Below, piece by piece: positions 15,790 through 25,916 of a stretch of 64,000 bases of DNA. Position 1 is the stretch's first letter, and each line of letters begins with the position of its first letter. The DNA is taken from the NCBI RefSeq assembly GCF_003352835.1, contig NZ_QLVD01000023.1:310001-374000 (forward strand), written 5' to 3'. The notes under the pieces were generated by a model, which was given only the letters and a program-made list of their open reading frames with translations, searched no databases and was not told the origin of the DNA. The position numbers were made by a program, and so were the translations under genes. This stretch comes from Ornithinimicrobium murale. Its GTDB lineage: Bacteria > Actinomycetota > Actinomycetes > Actinomycetales > Dermatophilaceae.

Positions 15790-16593
15790 TCAGTCACCGG
15801 CCGAGAGCTCCCGAGAACGGCGTGCCGCCGCCTCGATCGCGGTCAGGAAAGCGGCCCTGACCTTGTGGTCCTCCAGCTCCCGCAGGGCCGCGACGCTGGT
15901 GCCGCCGGGGCTGGAGACCTGCTCGCGCAGGATGCTGGGGTGCTCGCCGGTCTCGCGGATCATCGTGGCCGCCCCGTAGAGCGTCTGGACCACCATCTCG
16001 GTCGCGGTGGACCGGGGCAGCCCCAGCAGGACGCCCGCCTCGATCATCGCCTCGGTGACATAGAAGATGTAGGCCGGGCCGCTGCCGCTGATCGCCGTCG
16101 CAGCGTTCTGGTGCTTCTCGTCCAGGATCAGCACCCGACCGAAGGTGCCCGCGAGACGCTCGGCCTGGGCCAGGTGCTCAGCGGTGCAGTGCCGTCCGGC
16201 GCTGAGGATGGACATCCCCTGGTCGACCTGGGCCGGTGTGTTCGGCATGACCCGCACGACACCGGTGCCCTCGGGCAGCCGGTTCTCCAGATACTCGGTG
16301 CTGATGCCGGCCGCGATCGAGATGACCAACGTGTCGGCGGCGACGCAGTCGTGGATCTGGGCCAGCAGCGCCGGCATGTCCTGGGGCTTCACCGCGAGCA
16401 CCACGATCGCGGCGCCCCGGGCGGCCTCCTCCACGGGAGCCGACCCCACGGCATACTCCTGGGCCAGCCCCCGGGTCGTGGCGGCCATCCGCTCACTCAG
16501 CACAAGGTCCGAGGGCGCGTGGCCCGAGCGCAGCAGGGCAGAGAGCAGGGCTCCCCCCATCACGCCGGCGCCCAGGATCGCGATGCGGGTCAC
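15790..16593 (-). CDS. proC: pyrroline-5-carboxylate reductase
   Basis: ProC reduces pyrroline-5-carboxylate to proline with NAD(P)H. The 267 residues begin with the Rossmann motif IAILGAGVMGGALL and include VKPQDM, RVMPNTPAQV and the C-terminal signature region SPGGTSVAALRELE. It lies three bases after the proline dehydrogenase gene, so the two are almost certainly cotranscribed although they run in opposite metabolic directions. Confidence 0.96.
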   Translation of the reverse strand: MTRIAILGAGVMGGALLSALLRSGHAPSDLVLSERMAATTRGLAQEYAVGSAPVEEAARGAAIVVLAVKPQDMPALLAQIHDCVAADTLVISIAAGISTEYLENRLPEGTGVVRVMPNTPAQVDQGMSILSAGRHCTAEHLAQAERLAGTFGRVLILDEKHQNAATAISGSGPAYIFYVTEAMIEAGVLLGLPRSTATEMVVQTLYGAATMIRETGEHPSILREQVSSPGGTSVAALRELEDHKVRAAFLTAIEAAARRSRELSAGD

Positions 16594-16596
16594 GGA

Positions 16597-17562
16597 TCAG
16601 CCCTTCGTCGCGACGGAGCGCAGGAAGAAGAGCAGGTTGGCCGGACGCTCAGCCATGCGGCGCATCAGGTAGCCGTACCACTCGTCGCCGTAGGGCACGT
16701 AGACCCGCACCTGGTCGCCCTGCGCGGCCAGGCGCCGCTGCTCGTCGGGGCGGATGCCGAGCAGCATCTGGTACTCAAAACTCTCCGGGCCACGCCCGTT
16801 GGCCGCAGCGAGCACCCCGGCGATCTCGACCAGCCGCGGGTCGTGCGTGGCGATCATCGGGTAGCCGCGGCCCGCCAGCAGGATCTTCAGGCACCGCACA
16901 TAGCTCTTGTCGACCTCTGCCTTGTCCTGGTAGGCGACCGACTCCGGCTCCTTGTAGGTCCCCTTGCAGAGCCGGACGCGGCTGCCCTCGTGCGCGAGGT
17001 CCCGGCAGTCCTGCTCGGTGCGGTAGAGGTAGGACTGCAGGACCGCGCCCACCCACGGCCAGTCCTGACGGAGCTCCCGCAGTATGCCGAGGGTCGAGTC
17101 GGTGGTCGTGTGGTCCTCCATGTCGAGGGTCACCGTGGTGCCCGCGTTGGCGGCAACCTGGCAGATCGTGCGGGCGTTCTCCAGGGCGATCTTCTCCCCG
17201 TCGGCGCCGAGGGCCTGGCCGAGCGCGCTCAGCTTCAGGCTCACCTCGACCTTGCCGCCCTGGGTCAGCCCGACGTCGGACAGAGCGGTGAGCAGGTCGA
17301 CATAGGCGTCCTTGGTGTAGGTCGCCTGCGTCGGGTCGAGCGTGTCCTCGCCGAGGAAGTCGATGGTGGCCAACCGCCCGGAGTCCTCCAGCTCACCGCC
17401 CACCGTCACGGCCTGCTGGGTGCTGTCCCCCGCCACGAACCGCTTGACGACCGAGCGGCTCACGGGCGCCTTCTCCAGGACGTCGCGTAGCGCGGTGTTC
17501 CGGCTGAGCAGCAGCAGTCCCTGCTTCATCCACACGCTCGGGTCGAGGTCTGCGGCGTCCAT
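16597..17562 (-). CDS. proline dehydrogenase
   Basis: This monofunctional FAD-dependent PRODH oxidises proline to pyrroline-5-carboxylate. The 321 residues form a TIM barrel with SLKLSALGQ, LDMEDHTTTD, RLCKGTYKEP and the C-terminal active-site helix VYVPYGDEWYGYLMRR. The paired arginines of that helix bind the proline carboxylate in the family. No pyrroline-5-carboxylate dehydrogenase gene follows; instead proC does. The intergenic stretch 17563-17710 shows nothing certain. Confidence 0.93.
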   Translation of the reverse strand: MDAADLDPSVWMKQGLLLLSRNTALRDVLEKAPVSRSVVKRFVAGDSTQQAVTVGGELEDSGRLATIDFLGEDTLDPTQATYTKDAYVDLLTALSDVGLTQGGKVEVSLKLSALGQALGADGEKIALENARTICQVAANAGTTVTLDMEDHTTTDSTLGILRELRQDWPWVGAVLQSYLYRTEQDCRDLAHEGSRVRLCKGTYKEPESVAYQDKAEVDKSYVRCLKILLAGRGYPMIATHDPRLVEIAGVLAAANGRGPESFEYQMLLGIRPDEQRRLAAQGDQVRVYVPYGDEWYGYLMRRMAERPANLLFFLRSVATKG

Positions 17563-17710
17563 GCGTTCTCCTTCGTCGGCTGGCCAGGGTCAAGGCTAAC
17601 CGCGCGTGCCCACCGGTGCAGTCGGCGCTCAGTCTGGAGCTGCCAGGCCACGGCTCCGGTATGCCGAGGGTCGGGCGAGGAAGGAGCCGCACCTGATGGC
17701 CCTGGGCACC

Positions 17711-18499
17711 TCAGGGAGTGGGCTGGCCCAGGTGCTTGCGGGCGAAGTGCAGCGCCTCGGCCAGGTCCGCCTCGCGCTCCTCGACCGAGCGCTTGCGGGT
17801 GCCGACCTCCAGGCTCACGGCCCCGGCATAACCCCGGTCGACGAGCTCATGGAGCAGGCGGTCGGCCGGCTGGGTGCCCCGTCCCGGCACGAGGTGCTCG
17901 TCCTTGAACGACCCGGTGCCGTCGCCGAGATGGATGTGGCTGACCCGGCTGCCCAACCGGTGGAGGAGTTCGACACAGTCCATCGACCCGGTGGACGCGT
18001 GCGAGACGTCCAGCGTGACGTGCTCATAGGTCTGTGCCACGGGGTCCCAGTGCGGCCGGTAGGCCTGCATCTCCGAGGCGCCCGCCCGCCACGGGAACAT
18101 GTTCTCGACCGCCAGCAGCACCGCGGTGTCCGCCTGCCGCTCGGCGATCCCCTCGACGAAACCCTCGGCATACTCCCGCTGCCAACGGAAGGGCGGGTGC
18201 GCGACGACCACGCCTGCACCGACCTCCTCGGCGAGCCGCACGGAACGGTCGATCTTGCCCCACGGCTCCCAGCCCCACAGTCGCTGGGCGAGCAGCAGCG
18301 TCGGGGCGTGGATGGCACCGATCGGCAGCCCGTGCAGCCGGGACAGCGCCTGCAACGCCCCGGCCTCCTGCGTCAACGGGTCGGTCCAGACCATGATCTC
18401 GACACCGTCATAGCCCAGTCGCTCGGCCAGGTCGAAGGCGTAGGCGCAGTTCTCCGGATAGACCGAGGACGTGGACAGCAGGACGGGCGGACCGGCCAT
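17711..18499 (-). CDS. sugar phosphate isomerase/epimerase family protein
   Basis: This 262-residue protein belongs to the xylose-isomerase-like TIM barrel family (AP endonuclease 2 superfamily). Metal-site features are visible: VENMFP (Glu), THVTLDVSHAST-type Asp/His, HIHLGDG and SLEVGTRKR near the end. The specific reaction is unknown. Its ATG overlaps the stop of the exopolyphosphatase gene (ATGA), a pairing conserved in actinobacteria, which suggests a shared but undefined role. Confidence 0.8.
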   Translation of the reverse strand: MAGPPVLLSTSSVYPENCAYAFDLAERLGYDGVEIMVWTDPLTQEAGALQALSRLHGLPIGAIHAPTLLLAQRLWGWEPWGKIDRSVRLAEEVGAGVVVAHPPFRWQREYAEGFVEGIAERQADTAVLLAVENMFPWRAGASEMQAYRPHWDPVAQTYEHVTLDVSHASTGSMDCVELLHRLGSRVSHIHLGDGTGSFKDEHLVPGRGTQPADRLLHELVDRGYAGAVSLEVGTRKRSVEEREADLAEALHFARKHLGQPTP

Positions 18500-19425
18500 C
18501 AGAGGCTGTCCATGCGGCGCAGGATGAAGCCCTCACGCAGGGCCCACGGGCAGATGTCGAGCTGGTCGACGTCGAACAGCTCCATCGCGGCCTCCACAAC
18601 CATCGCCCCGGCCAGCATCTGGGGGCCCCGGGCCTGGGAGATCCCCGGCAGGTTGGAGCGGGCCTCCGGCGCCATCGCCGCCAGCTTGGGCACCCAGGCG
18701 GCGAGGTCTGCGCGGGCGAGGGACCGGGGCACGTGCTGCCCCTCCGAGGACGGGGCGGCTCCACACAGTCGGCCCAGCGAACGGATCGTCTTGCTGGTGC
18801 CGACGACGCGGTGCGGCGCCCCGACCTTGACCAGCGGGCGGTGCGCCGAGGCGATGTCCGAGCGGATGCGCTTGCGCAGCTCCTTCAGGGTCTGCTCCGA
18901 CGGGTTGTCCCCGGCGAGCTGCAGCTCCCGGGTCAGGCGGCCGGCCCCCAGGGGCAGGCTGGCCACGGCGTCGGCCTCCTCGTCGATGCCGGCCGCCAGC
19001 TCGAGCGAGCCACCGCCGATGTCGATGAGGAACAGCCGCCCGGAGGACCAGCCGAACCAGCGCCGCGCCGCCAGGAAGGTGAGTCGCGCCTCGTTCTCGC
19101 CGGAGAGCACCTGGAGCTGGACGCCGGAGGAGGCACGCACCCGGTCCAGCACCTCGTCGGTGTTGGTGGCCTCGCGGATCGCGCTGGTGGCGAACCCGAG
19201 CAGCTCGGAGACCCCGCGGCTCTCGGCAACCTCGACGCAGTCCTGCACGAACCGGGCCAGCCGCTCGGCGCCCTCCTCGGAGATGGCGCCCTCGGGGGTG
19301 AGCTGCTCCGCCAGGCGGAGGTCGACCTTGTGCGAGTAGTCAGGGAGGGGGTGGGCGCCCGGGTGGGCGTCGATCACCAGGAGGTGCACGGTGTTTGAGC
19401 CGACATCGATCACACCGAGACGCAT
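18499..19425 (-). CDS. Ppx/GppA family exopolyphosphatase
   Basis: This 308-residue protein has the ASKHA fold of exopolyphosphatases and pppGpp phosphohydrolases: [14 protein letters not shown] at the start, FATSAIREA, and the phosphate loop [11 protein letters not shown]. It lacks the C-terminal HD domain of the E. coli enzymes, as do the short actinobacterial Ppx1 proteins. Activity on polyphosphate is expected; pppGpp hydrolysis is less likely. It is first in a two-gene unit and diverges from the cysteine-rich protein gene 59 bases away. Confidence 0.9.
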   Translation of the reverse strand: MRLGVIDVGSNTVHLLVIDAHPGAHPLPDYSHKVDLRLAEQLTPEGAISEEGAERLARFVQDCVEVAESRGVSELLGFATSAIREATNTDEVLDRVRASSGVQLQVLSGENEARLTFLAARRWFGWSSGRLFLIDIGGGSLELAAGIDEEADAVASLPLGAGRLTRELQLAGDNPSEQTLKELRKRIRSDIASAHRPLVKVGAPHRVVGTSKTIRSLGRLCGAAPSSEGQHVPRSLARADLAAWVPKLAAMAPEARSNLPGISQARGPQMLAGAMVVEAAMELFDVDQLDICPWALREGFILRRMDSL

Positions 19426-19484
19426 TCCCTCAGGCTAGTCCCTCCGGGCGGACCCGCCATCCGGTGGCCTCGTAGAGTGGCCGG

Positions 19485-20300
19485 GTGAGCAGCACGGGCG
19501 AGACCGACCTGGACACCCCGCGGGTGTGGGCCGAGTTCACCGATCCGGCCGAGCCGGCGCAGCGGGTCCGGGCCGACCTGACGTGGCTCACCTCGTCCTG
19601 GCACTGCATCTTCGGGTCCGGCTGTGCCGGCATCTACGCCGACCGGCCCGATGACGGGTGCTGCACCCTCGGGGCCCACTTCACCGACGAGGACGACGTG
19701 ACCCGGGTCGCGGCCGTGGCCGAGCAGCTGGGCCCGGACGAGTGGCAGTTCCATGACCAGGGCCACGGCATGGTGGACGGCCGGCCCGGTTGGCAGGACG
19801 TCGATGACGACGGCGAGACGATCACCACCCGCCGGGTCGAGGGCGCCTGCATCTTCCTGAACCGCCCGGGACACCCGGCCGGAGCAGGCTGCGCCCTGCA
19901 CAGCCATGCGGTCCTGGAGGGGACCGCTCCGCACCGGGCCAAGCCGGATGTCTGCTGGCAGCTGCCGATCCGGCGCTCCTACCGGACCGTCGAACTGCCG
20001 GACGACACGTCCTACCTGGAGATCAGCATCACCGAGTACGACCGTCGCGGCTGGGGCGCCGGGGGCCACGACCTGGACTGGTACTGCTCCGGCCGGCCCG
20101 AGGCGCACACCGCCCCCGAGCCGGCCTACCTGGGCCTGGCGGCCGAGCTCACCGAGTTGTTGGGCCCCGAGGCGTATGCCGAGCTGTCGGCCTACTGCGA
20201 GGCTCACCTCGCGTCGGTGGCAGCTCTGCGACAGGCGCCCTCGGGGCGGCGCCTGCTACCGCTCTACGTCCACCCGGCAACCCTGCGGACCGCCCGGTGA
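19485..20300 (+). CDS. conserved cysteine-rich protein of unknown function
   Basis: This 271-residue soluble protein was not recognised with certainty. It has a cysteine cluster WHCIFGSGC followed by GCC (C41, C47, C59, C60) and later EGACIFLN and GCALHSHA. The pattern recalls the YkgJ-type zinc or iron-sulphur cluster families. It starts at GTG 19485 in the normal position after the divergent exopolyphosphatase promoter. Metal binding is inferred from the cysteine spacing only. Confidence 0.7.
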   Translation: MSSTGETDLDTPRVWAEFTDPAEPAQRVRADLTWLTSSWHCIFGSGCAGIYADRPDDGCCTLGAHFTDEDDVTRVAAVAEQLGPDEWQFHDQGHGMVDGRPGWQDVDDDGETITTRRVEGACIFLNRPGHPAGAGCALHSHAVLEGTAPHRAKPDVCWQLPIRRSYRTVELPDDTSYLEISITEYDRRGWGAGGHDLDWYCSGRPEAHTAPEPAYLGLAAELTELLGPEAYAELSAYCEAHLASVAALRQAPSGRRLLPLYVHPATLRTAR

Positions 20301-20348
20301 CGCCGCTCGCTCGGTGAGGCGGGGGCCTCTCCGTGGCGAGCGACGTCA
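20298..20348. terminator. bidirectional hairpin between convergent genes
   Basis: TGACG-CGCTCGC pairs with GCGAGCG-CGTCA over 20298-20348, with an inner AGGC/GCCT stem. The left arm includes the TGA stop of the cysteine-rich protein gene. The structure lies between two convergent genes. Confidence 0.6.
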
Positions 20349-20387
20349 GCGGGCACTGCCACCCCGGTCGAGGTGACCGGGTCGCGG

Positions 20388-23300
20388 TCAGCCGGGCTGG
20401 ATCCCGTAGGCCCGGATCACGGTCTGCTCGACGCTGTTGCCGTCCGCGTCCGTCGCCTCGACCCGCAGTGAGACGTGCCCCTCCCCGTCCGGGTGCTCCA
20501 TCCGCGCCGTGAACTGCGCGCCGCCAGAGCCTCCTGAGAGGCTGGTGGCCAGCTCGGTCCAGGTGGCCCCGTCATCGACGGAGGCCCAGAGGCGTGCCTC
20601 CTCGACGGTCCCGCCCTGCGGCAGACCGTCCGGGTGCGTCACGGTCACGGCGATCTCCTCGTTCGAACCGGCCGGCACGGTGTTGTCGAGGCCGACCGGC
20701 ACGTCGTAGTCGACACTCAGCAGCGGCTGCACCGCGCTGTCCTCACCGGCGCCCGTGGAGTCGAACGTCCACGAGGTGTCGGTGCGGGTCGAGTAGTCCC
20801 AGTTCGCGTTGCCCTCACGCACCACCGACAGGTCGAGCTGGACCTGACCGTCGCCCACGCTGTAGTCGCCCCAGGCCGCGTCGCCCTCGTGCAGCACCGC
20901 GCCGCCCTGGGACAGCGTCATCGTGGTGTCGGCCGAGCTGCTCCGCTGGGCCAGCGTCCCGTCGCCCGTGGCGAGCTCGGGGATGCGCAGGGAGAGGGTG
21001 TCGCCGGTGCGGACGGGTGCGCTGGCCTCGGTCACCGTCGGCCGGACCACCGCCCGGTGCCAGTCATAACGCACCTTCTCCCCCGGCTCGTAGCTCCGGA
21101 TCTCGTGGAAGGCACCGTCCCGGATCGGGTTGAGGCTGTCCCAGCTGAAGTGGTCGAGCACGTGCTGGCGCCACAGGGTGTCGCCAGCGGAGACGATCTC
21201 GGTCCGCTGCTGCGGGGTGTGCAGCTCCTGCTGGGTCTCCACGATCGTGGACCGCTGCCAGGGGCGCCAGGCAAAGCGCTGCTCCTTGGTCCACTCCTCG
21301 CCACCGGTCTCGTGATAGCGCGCGGTGACCGTGGCGCTGTTGTGCCGGTTCACCGTGTGCACCACGTCCTCGGGGATCGCCCCCGAGGTCACCTGCATGA
21401 CGTCATAGGTGACCGGCCGGTCCGGGTTCCCGGTGAAACGCATCCGGACCCTGCCCTCCTCGAGGCGCTCCAGGATCTCCTGGCCGTCGGCCGGGGTCAG
21501 CACGACGACCGGGAGGTCGAGGCGGTTGCCGCGGCCGGTGTACTTCGTCCACCACTGCGACTCGGGCGCGATCATGAGACCCGCGGCGCCGGCGGCAACG
21601 GCGGCGTCGACATCCTGCTGGCCCTTGCCGTCCAGCTCCACGACCGCGATCTTGCCCTCGACGTCCAGGTCCTCGTAGTCGGCCGGCGTGCCCGCCCCGG
21701 CGTCGACCAGCTCCAGCGGGCGCGCGGACGCCAGCTGCGGCGAGTAGCGCTCATACCAGGGGTAGACCTCCAGTGCGTCACGGCCGATCGTGCGACCCGT
21801 CAGGACCGGGGTCCCCAGCTGCCAGCGCGAGCTGAACTCGAAGGTTCCCTCCTGCGGCTCATCGGTCGGGGTGACCCACACGGACTGGGTCGAGTCGAAC
21901 TTCATGGTGCTGTTGGACACGCTCCGCCCGTGGAACTCGCGGTGGGTGATGAAGCCCAGGTTGCCGCGGGTGGTCGCCGGGTCCGGGGTCTCGATCCGGA
22001 CCTCGTTGGCCTCCCGCGCGTCCAGCACGACCTCCAGGTCGCCGGTGACCTCCAGGTCCGGGTCGGTCACCACGACCGCTGCGTCCAGACCGTCGACCTC
22101 GGGCGTCATCATCGCGTGCAGGAAGTAGTTGCCCTCACCGACGGTGAAGGTCACGGTCTCCCCCGGCCAGACGAAACCGAGCGAGTCGAAGCGCGGGTCC
22201 TCACCCAGCAGGACGATCGGGCTGACGAAGGCCGGCTCGCCGTCGAACCCGACCCCGGTGAGGGTGACCTCGTGAGTCGGTGCCACCTTGACGACGGCCA
22301 GGGTGGTGTGGACCTGGGTGTCACCGGCCTGCGCGTGCAGGAAGCCGGTGAACTGGCCACGCTCGAGCACCGTCGGGTCCACGGTCACCGAGACGGTGGC
22401 CGTCTCCCCGGCGGGGACGGTGACCGTGTCAGCAGACAGCGTGACACCGCCGTCGCTCGGGGCGTCGCCGCCGAGGTCGGACAGGTCCAGGTCGAGGCCG
22501 AGGACCAGCTCGTCCTCGCCGGTGTTGGTGTAGGTGACCTCGAAGGTGCCCGGTTCGGTGTCCTCGTCCTGGAAGGTGCCCAGGTGGACGCTGCCGGTCG
22601 CGGTCAGCTCCTGGGTCACGGCCCGGCTCAGGTCGACCCGGCCCCCTCCCTGCTGGTACGTCGTGAGGTCGGGGTTGGTCGCGGCGGTGCTGGTCAGGGC
22701 GTCCTTGAGCTGCTCACCGTCCCACTCGGGGTGCTGGGCAGCCAGCAGGGCCGCGGCTCCGGCCACGTGCGGCGCGGCCATGGAGGTGCCGTTGGCGGCC
22801 GTGTAGAGGTCGTCGAGCGGGCTGCCCATGCTGGTGCCGTCCGCGCGTGCAGCAACGATGCCGACGCCGGGAGCGGTCAGGTCGGGCTTGACCGCGAGGT
22901 CGGTCAGTCGCGGACCGCGGCTGGAGAAGTCGGCCAGCGTCTCGTCACGGTCGACGGCGCCGACCGTCAGTGCGGCATCAGCCGAGCCCGGGGACCCGAT
23001 CGTGGAGCTGCCGGGCCCGTCGTTGCCGGCCGAGACGACGAACAGCGAGTCGCTCTCGCCGGACAGGGCATTGAGGGCCTGGCTCAGGGGGTCGGTGCCG
23101 TCGGTGGCGCCTCCACCCAGGCTCATGTTGATCACGTCGGCGTCCTGCGCCACGGCCCACTCCATGCCGGCGATGACGCCGGACGTCGCGCCGTTGCCGT
23201 CGTCACCGAGAACCTTGCCGGAGATGATCGAGGCACCCGGGGCCACTCCCTTGCGCAGGCCGTCCGACCCGTCCCCCGTGCCGGCCGCCGTGGCGGCGAC

Positions 23301-24155
23301 GTGGGTGCCGTGCCCGACGTGGTCCACCAGGTTGCCGCTGCCGGAGAAGTCCTCCTGCAGGGTCACCTGGCCCGCCAGGTCCGGGTGGTCGGCGTCCACC
23401 CCGGTGTCCAGGACCGCCACCGTGACCCCCGTGCCGTCGATGCCGGCCTCCCAGGCGGTTGGCGCGCCGATCTGTGCCGTGCTCTCGTGGAGCACGGTCC
23501 GCACCGGCGCGTCCAGCCAGAGACGCTCGACCGAGGAGGTGAGACCCGCCTGGTCACCGGTGGCCGCGAACTCGGCGGCCTCGTCTGCGGGCACGCCCGT
23601 GAGGCTGGCCCAGAACTCCCCCGTGTCCTGCTTCGCCACCGACAGGGCGCGCCCGTCGATGCTCTCCAGCTCCACCCCGGGGTCGACCCCCTGGACCGTG
23701 GACAGTGGCGAGCCGGCGGCGCTCAGCCGGCCCTCGGCATACGTGGCGATGAGAGGCAGTGACCCGGACTCCGCGTCACCGTAGCCGGCCTCCAGGAGCA
23801 GGTCGATGTTGAACAGGTCGGGGTCGAGGTCGCCCTCGGCGACATAGGGCAGGGCGTCGAGAGGGAGCACGTGCAGCTCACCGTCGAGCTCCAGCTGGTG
23901 GATGGTGATGTCCTCCCGGCCCTCGCCGGGCTCGAGGGCCACTGTGCGGCGACCGTCACCGACCTCGGTCACGCGGAGGGTGTCTCCGGTGACCAGGGTG
24001 AGTGATGCGGTGGACAGGGCGGACTCCGTGGCGGTCGGTGCCTGATCCCCGGGGGCCGCATGGCCGGCAGAGGGCAGGGCTGCGGTGACCAGGCCCAGGG
24101 CCAGGGTGCCGCCGAGCGCGGCGCGGACGCCGGGATGACTGGATGGATGACGCAT
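20388..24155 (-). CDS. secreted S8 (subtilisin) family serine peptidase with PA domain
   Basis: This 1255-residue secreted protease has an N-terminal signal peptide ending near SAGHAAPG. The subtilase domain spans ~240-480 with the triad D250 (AVLDTGVDADHPD), H282 (GHGTHVAA) and S458 (GTSMAAPHVAG), plus VVSAGNDGPG for the oxyanion site. A protease-associated (PA) segment lies near residues 790-890, inserted after the catalytic domain among beta-rich repeats. No LPxTG or membrane anchor is visible at the C terminus (AYGIQPG). The ATG at 24153-24155 follows AAAGG. Extracellular protein degradation is expected; the target is unknown. Confidence 0.92.
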   Translation of the reverse strand: MRHPSSHPGVRAALGGTLALGLVTAALPSAGHAAPGDQAPTATESALSTASLTLVTGDTLRVTEVGDGRRTVALEPGEGREDITIHQLELDGELHVLPLDALPYVAEGDLDPDLFNIDLLLEAGYGDAESGSLPLIATYAEGRLSAAGSPLSTVQGVDPGVELESIDGRALSVAKQDTGEFWASLTGVPADEAAEFAATGDQAGLTSSVERLWLDAPVRTVLHESTAQIGAPTAWEAGIDGTGVTVAVLDTGVDADHPDLAGQVTLQEDFSGSGNLVDHVGHGTHVAATAAGTGDGSDGLRKGVAPGASIISGKVLGDDGNGATSGVIAGMEWAVAQDADVINMSLGGGATDGTDPLSQALNALSGESDSLFVVSAGNDGPGSSTIGSPGSADAALTVGAVDRDETLADFSSRGPRLTDLAVKPDLTAPGVGIVAARADGTSMGSPLDDLYTAANGTSMAAPHVAGAAALLAAQHPEWDGEQLKDALTSTAATNPDLTTYQQGGGRVDLSRAVTQELTATGSVHLGTFQDEDTEPGTFEVTYTNTGEDELVLGLDLDLSDLGGDAPSDGGVTLSADTVTVPAGETATVSVTVDPTVLERGQFTGFLHAQAGDTQVHTTLAVVKVAPTHEVTLTGVGFDGEPAFVSPIVLLGEDPRFDSLGFVWPGETVTFTVGEGNYFLHAMMTPEVDGLDAAVVVTDPDLEVTGDLEVVLDAREANEVRIETPDPATTRGNLGFITHREFHGRSVSNSTMKFDSTQSVWVTPTDEPQEGTFEFSSRWQLGTPVLTGRTIGRDALEVYPWYERYSPQLASARPLELVDAGAGTPADYEDLDVEGKIAVVELDGKGQQDVDAAVAAGAAGLMIAPESQWWTKYTGRGNRLDLPVVVLTPADGQEILERLEEGRVRMRFTGNPDRPVTYDVMQVTSGAIPEDVVHTVNRHNSATVTARYHETGGEEWTKEQRFAWRPWQRSTIVETQQELHTPQQRTEIVSAGDTLWRQHVLDHFSWDSLNPIRDGAFHEIRSYEPGEKVRYDWHRAVVRPTVTEASAPVRTGDTLSLRIPELATGDGTLAQRSSSADTTMTLSQGGAVLHEGDAAWGDYSVGDGQVQLDLSVVREGNANWDYSTRTDTSWTFDSTGAGEDSAVQPLLSVDYDVPVGLDNTVPAGSNEEIAVTVTHPDGLPQGGTVEEARLWASVDDGATWTELATSLSGGSGGAQFTARMEHPDGEGHVSLRVEATDADGNSVEQTVIRAYGIQPG

Positions 24156-24372
24156 GGAAGGCGTGCCTTTCGTGGGATCGGGAGCATGGTGTCTGCCCCC
24201 TGTGGTCCACTCTGCGTCGGGAGGAGCCCGATTGTCAGGTCCTTGGCGTGCCGGGGTTGTGCCATGTCGCAACCACGACACGCATCTGAGCGCCGCCACG
24301 CCCGCAGCGCATCCACGCGCTCCACGGGCCGCGGTGCGCGACCTGTCAGCCCCGGCGCCTAGAGTCCCTGCC

Positions 24373-25743
24373 GTGGCAACCAAGAGCAAGGCCCCGACCT
24401 ATCGGTGCACCGAGTGTGGCTGGGGGGCGATCAAGTGGGTGGGCCGCTGTGGTGAGTGCCAGGCCTGGGGCACCCTGGTCGAGGCCGGTGGCCAGACCGC
24501 GGTGCGCACCGCAGCCTCGGCTCCGGGCCGCCCCGCCGTGCCCATCGCCGACGTCGACGCGACTCTCGCCCTGGCGGGGAGCACCGGCGTCAGCGAGTTC
24601 GACCGGGTCCTGGGCGGCGGGCTGGTGCCGGGCGGGGTGATCCTGATGGCCGGTGAGCCCGGGATCGGCAAGTCCACCCTGGCCCTCGACGTCGCCGCCC
24701 GCGCAGCCCGTGAGGGGCGCCGCGTGCTGTATGTCTCCGGTGAGGAGTCCGCGGCCCAGGTGCGGCTGCGCGGCCAGCGCATCGGCGCCCTGGCAGACAC
24801 CCTCTATCTGGCCTCCGAGACCGACCTCGGCTCCGTCCTGGGCCACCTTGAGCGCACCGAGCCGGCGCTGGTCGTCGTCGACTCGGTGCAGACCATCGCC
24901 AGCAGCGAGGTCGAGGGCGCACCCGGCAATGTGGGGCAGGTCCGGGAGGTCGCCTCGGCACTGATCCAGGCCGCGAAGGCCGCCAACATCGCGGCCATCC
25001 TGATCGGCCACGTCACCAAGGACGGCGCCATCGCCGGCCCGCGTGTGCTGGAGCACCTGGTCGACGTGGTCGTGCAGTTCGAGGGCGAGCGACACTCCCG
25101 TCTGCGCCTGGTCCGGGCGGTGAAGAACCGGTTCGGCCCGACGGATGAGGTGGGCTGCTTCGACCTCGGCGACTCCGGCATCGTCGGGCTCCCCGACCCC
25201 AGCGGCCTGTTCCTGACCAGCCGGGACCGGCCCGTCCCGGGCACCTGCGTGACGGTCACCCTGGAGGGGCGCAGGCCCCTGGTGACGGAGGTCCAGGCGC
25301 TGGTGACCGAGAGCTCTGGCGGCTCGCCGCGGCGCACCACCAGCGGTCTGGACTCCTCCCGGCTGGCCATGGTGCTCGCCGTCCTGACCCGTCGGGCGGG
25401 CGTCAGCGTGGCCGCGCACGACTGTTATGCCTCGACCGTCGGTGGCGTCCGGCTGGCCGAGCCGTCGGCCGACCTCGCCCTGGCCCTGGCCGTGGCGGGC
25501 GCCCAGCGGGACGCGCCACTGCCCCAGGGGCTGATCGCCGTCGGTGAGGTCGGTCTGGCCGGCGACATCCGGCCGGTCACCGGCCTCCCCAGGCGCCTCA
25601 GCGAGGCCGCCCGGATCGGTTTCACCCGGGCTGTCGTGCCGGCCGGCTCCCTCACGGAGGGGCCACCGCCGTCCGGCGTGCGGGTGCGTGAGGTGAGCAC
25701 CCTGATGGAGGCCGTTGACCTCGCGCTCGGCTGGCAGGCCTGA
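24373..25743 (+). CDS. radA: DNA repair protein RadA
   Basis: RadA is a RecA-like ATPase that promotes branch migration during recombination. The 456 residues show the N-terminal four-cysteine zinc finger (YRCTECGWGAIKWVGRCGECQ), Walker A GEPGIGKST, the RadA-specific KNRFG motif and a C-terminal Lon-like domain. It starts at GTG 24373. disA and mutY follow on the same strand, an order shared with other actinobacteria. In Bacillus, RadA interacts with and inhibits DisA. Confidence 0.97.
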   Translation: MATKSKAPTYRCTECGWGAIKWVGRCGECQAWGTLVEAGGQTAVRTAASAPGRPAVPIADVDATLALAGSTGVSEFDRVLGGGLVPGGVILMAGEPGIGKSTLALDVAARAAREGRRVLYVSGEESAAQVRLRGQRIGALADTLYLASETDLGSVLGHLERTEPALVVVDSVQTIASSEVEGAPGNVGQVREVASALIQAAKAANIAAILIGHVTKDGAIAGPRVLEHLVDVVVQFEGERHSRLRLVRAVKNRFGPTDEVGCFDLGDSGIVGLPDPSGLFLTSRDRPVPGTCVTVTLEGRRPLVTEVQALVTESSGGSPRRTTSGLDSSRLAMVLAVLTRRAGVSVAAHDCYASTVGGVRLAEPSADLALALAVAGAQRDAPLPQGLIAVGEVGLAGDIRPVTGLPRRLSEAARIGFTRAVVPAGSLTEGPPPSGVRVREVSTLMEAVDLALGWQA

Positions 25744-25916
25744 GGCGCCTGGTGCGGCGCGCGACCCAGCTCTCCGGACGCTCAGCCTGGGGCCCACCTG
25801 GGCCCCGGGCATGTCCTTCATCTCGGTACGGTAAAGGTTCTGCGGCACACGTCAGATCCGACCCCTCGCCTGGATAGACTCCGGCACGTCGGATCAGGGC
25901 ACGGACGGAGCAGCAG

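Noticed and set aside
20634..23762. Long plus-strand open frame of over 1000 codons opposite the S8 peptidase
   Set aside because: It is antisense to a gene with clear catalytic motifs. Long spurious frames are expected at this GC content, and its translation shows no domain. The same applies to long frames opposite the giant peptidase, clpC and ftsH.
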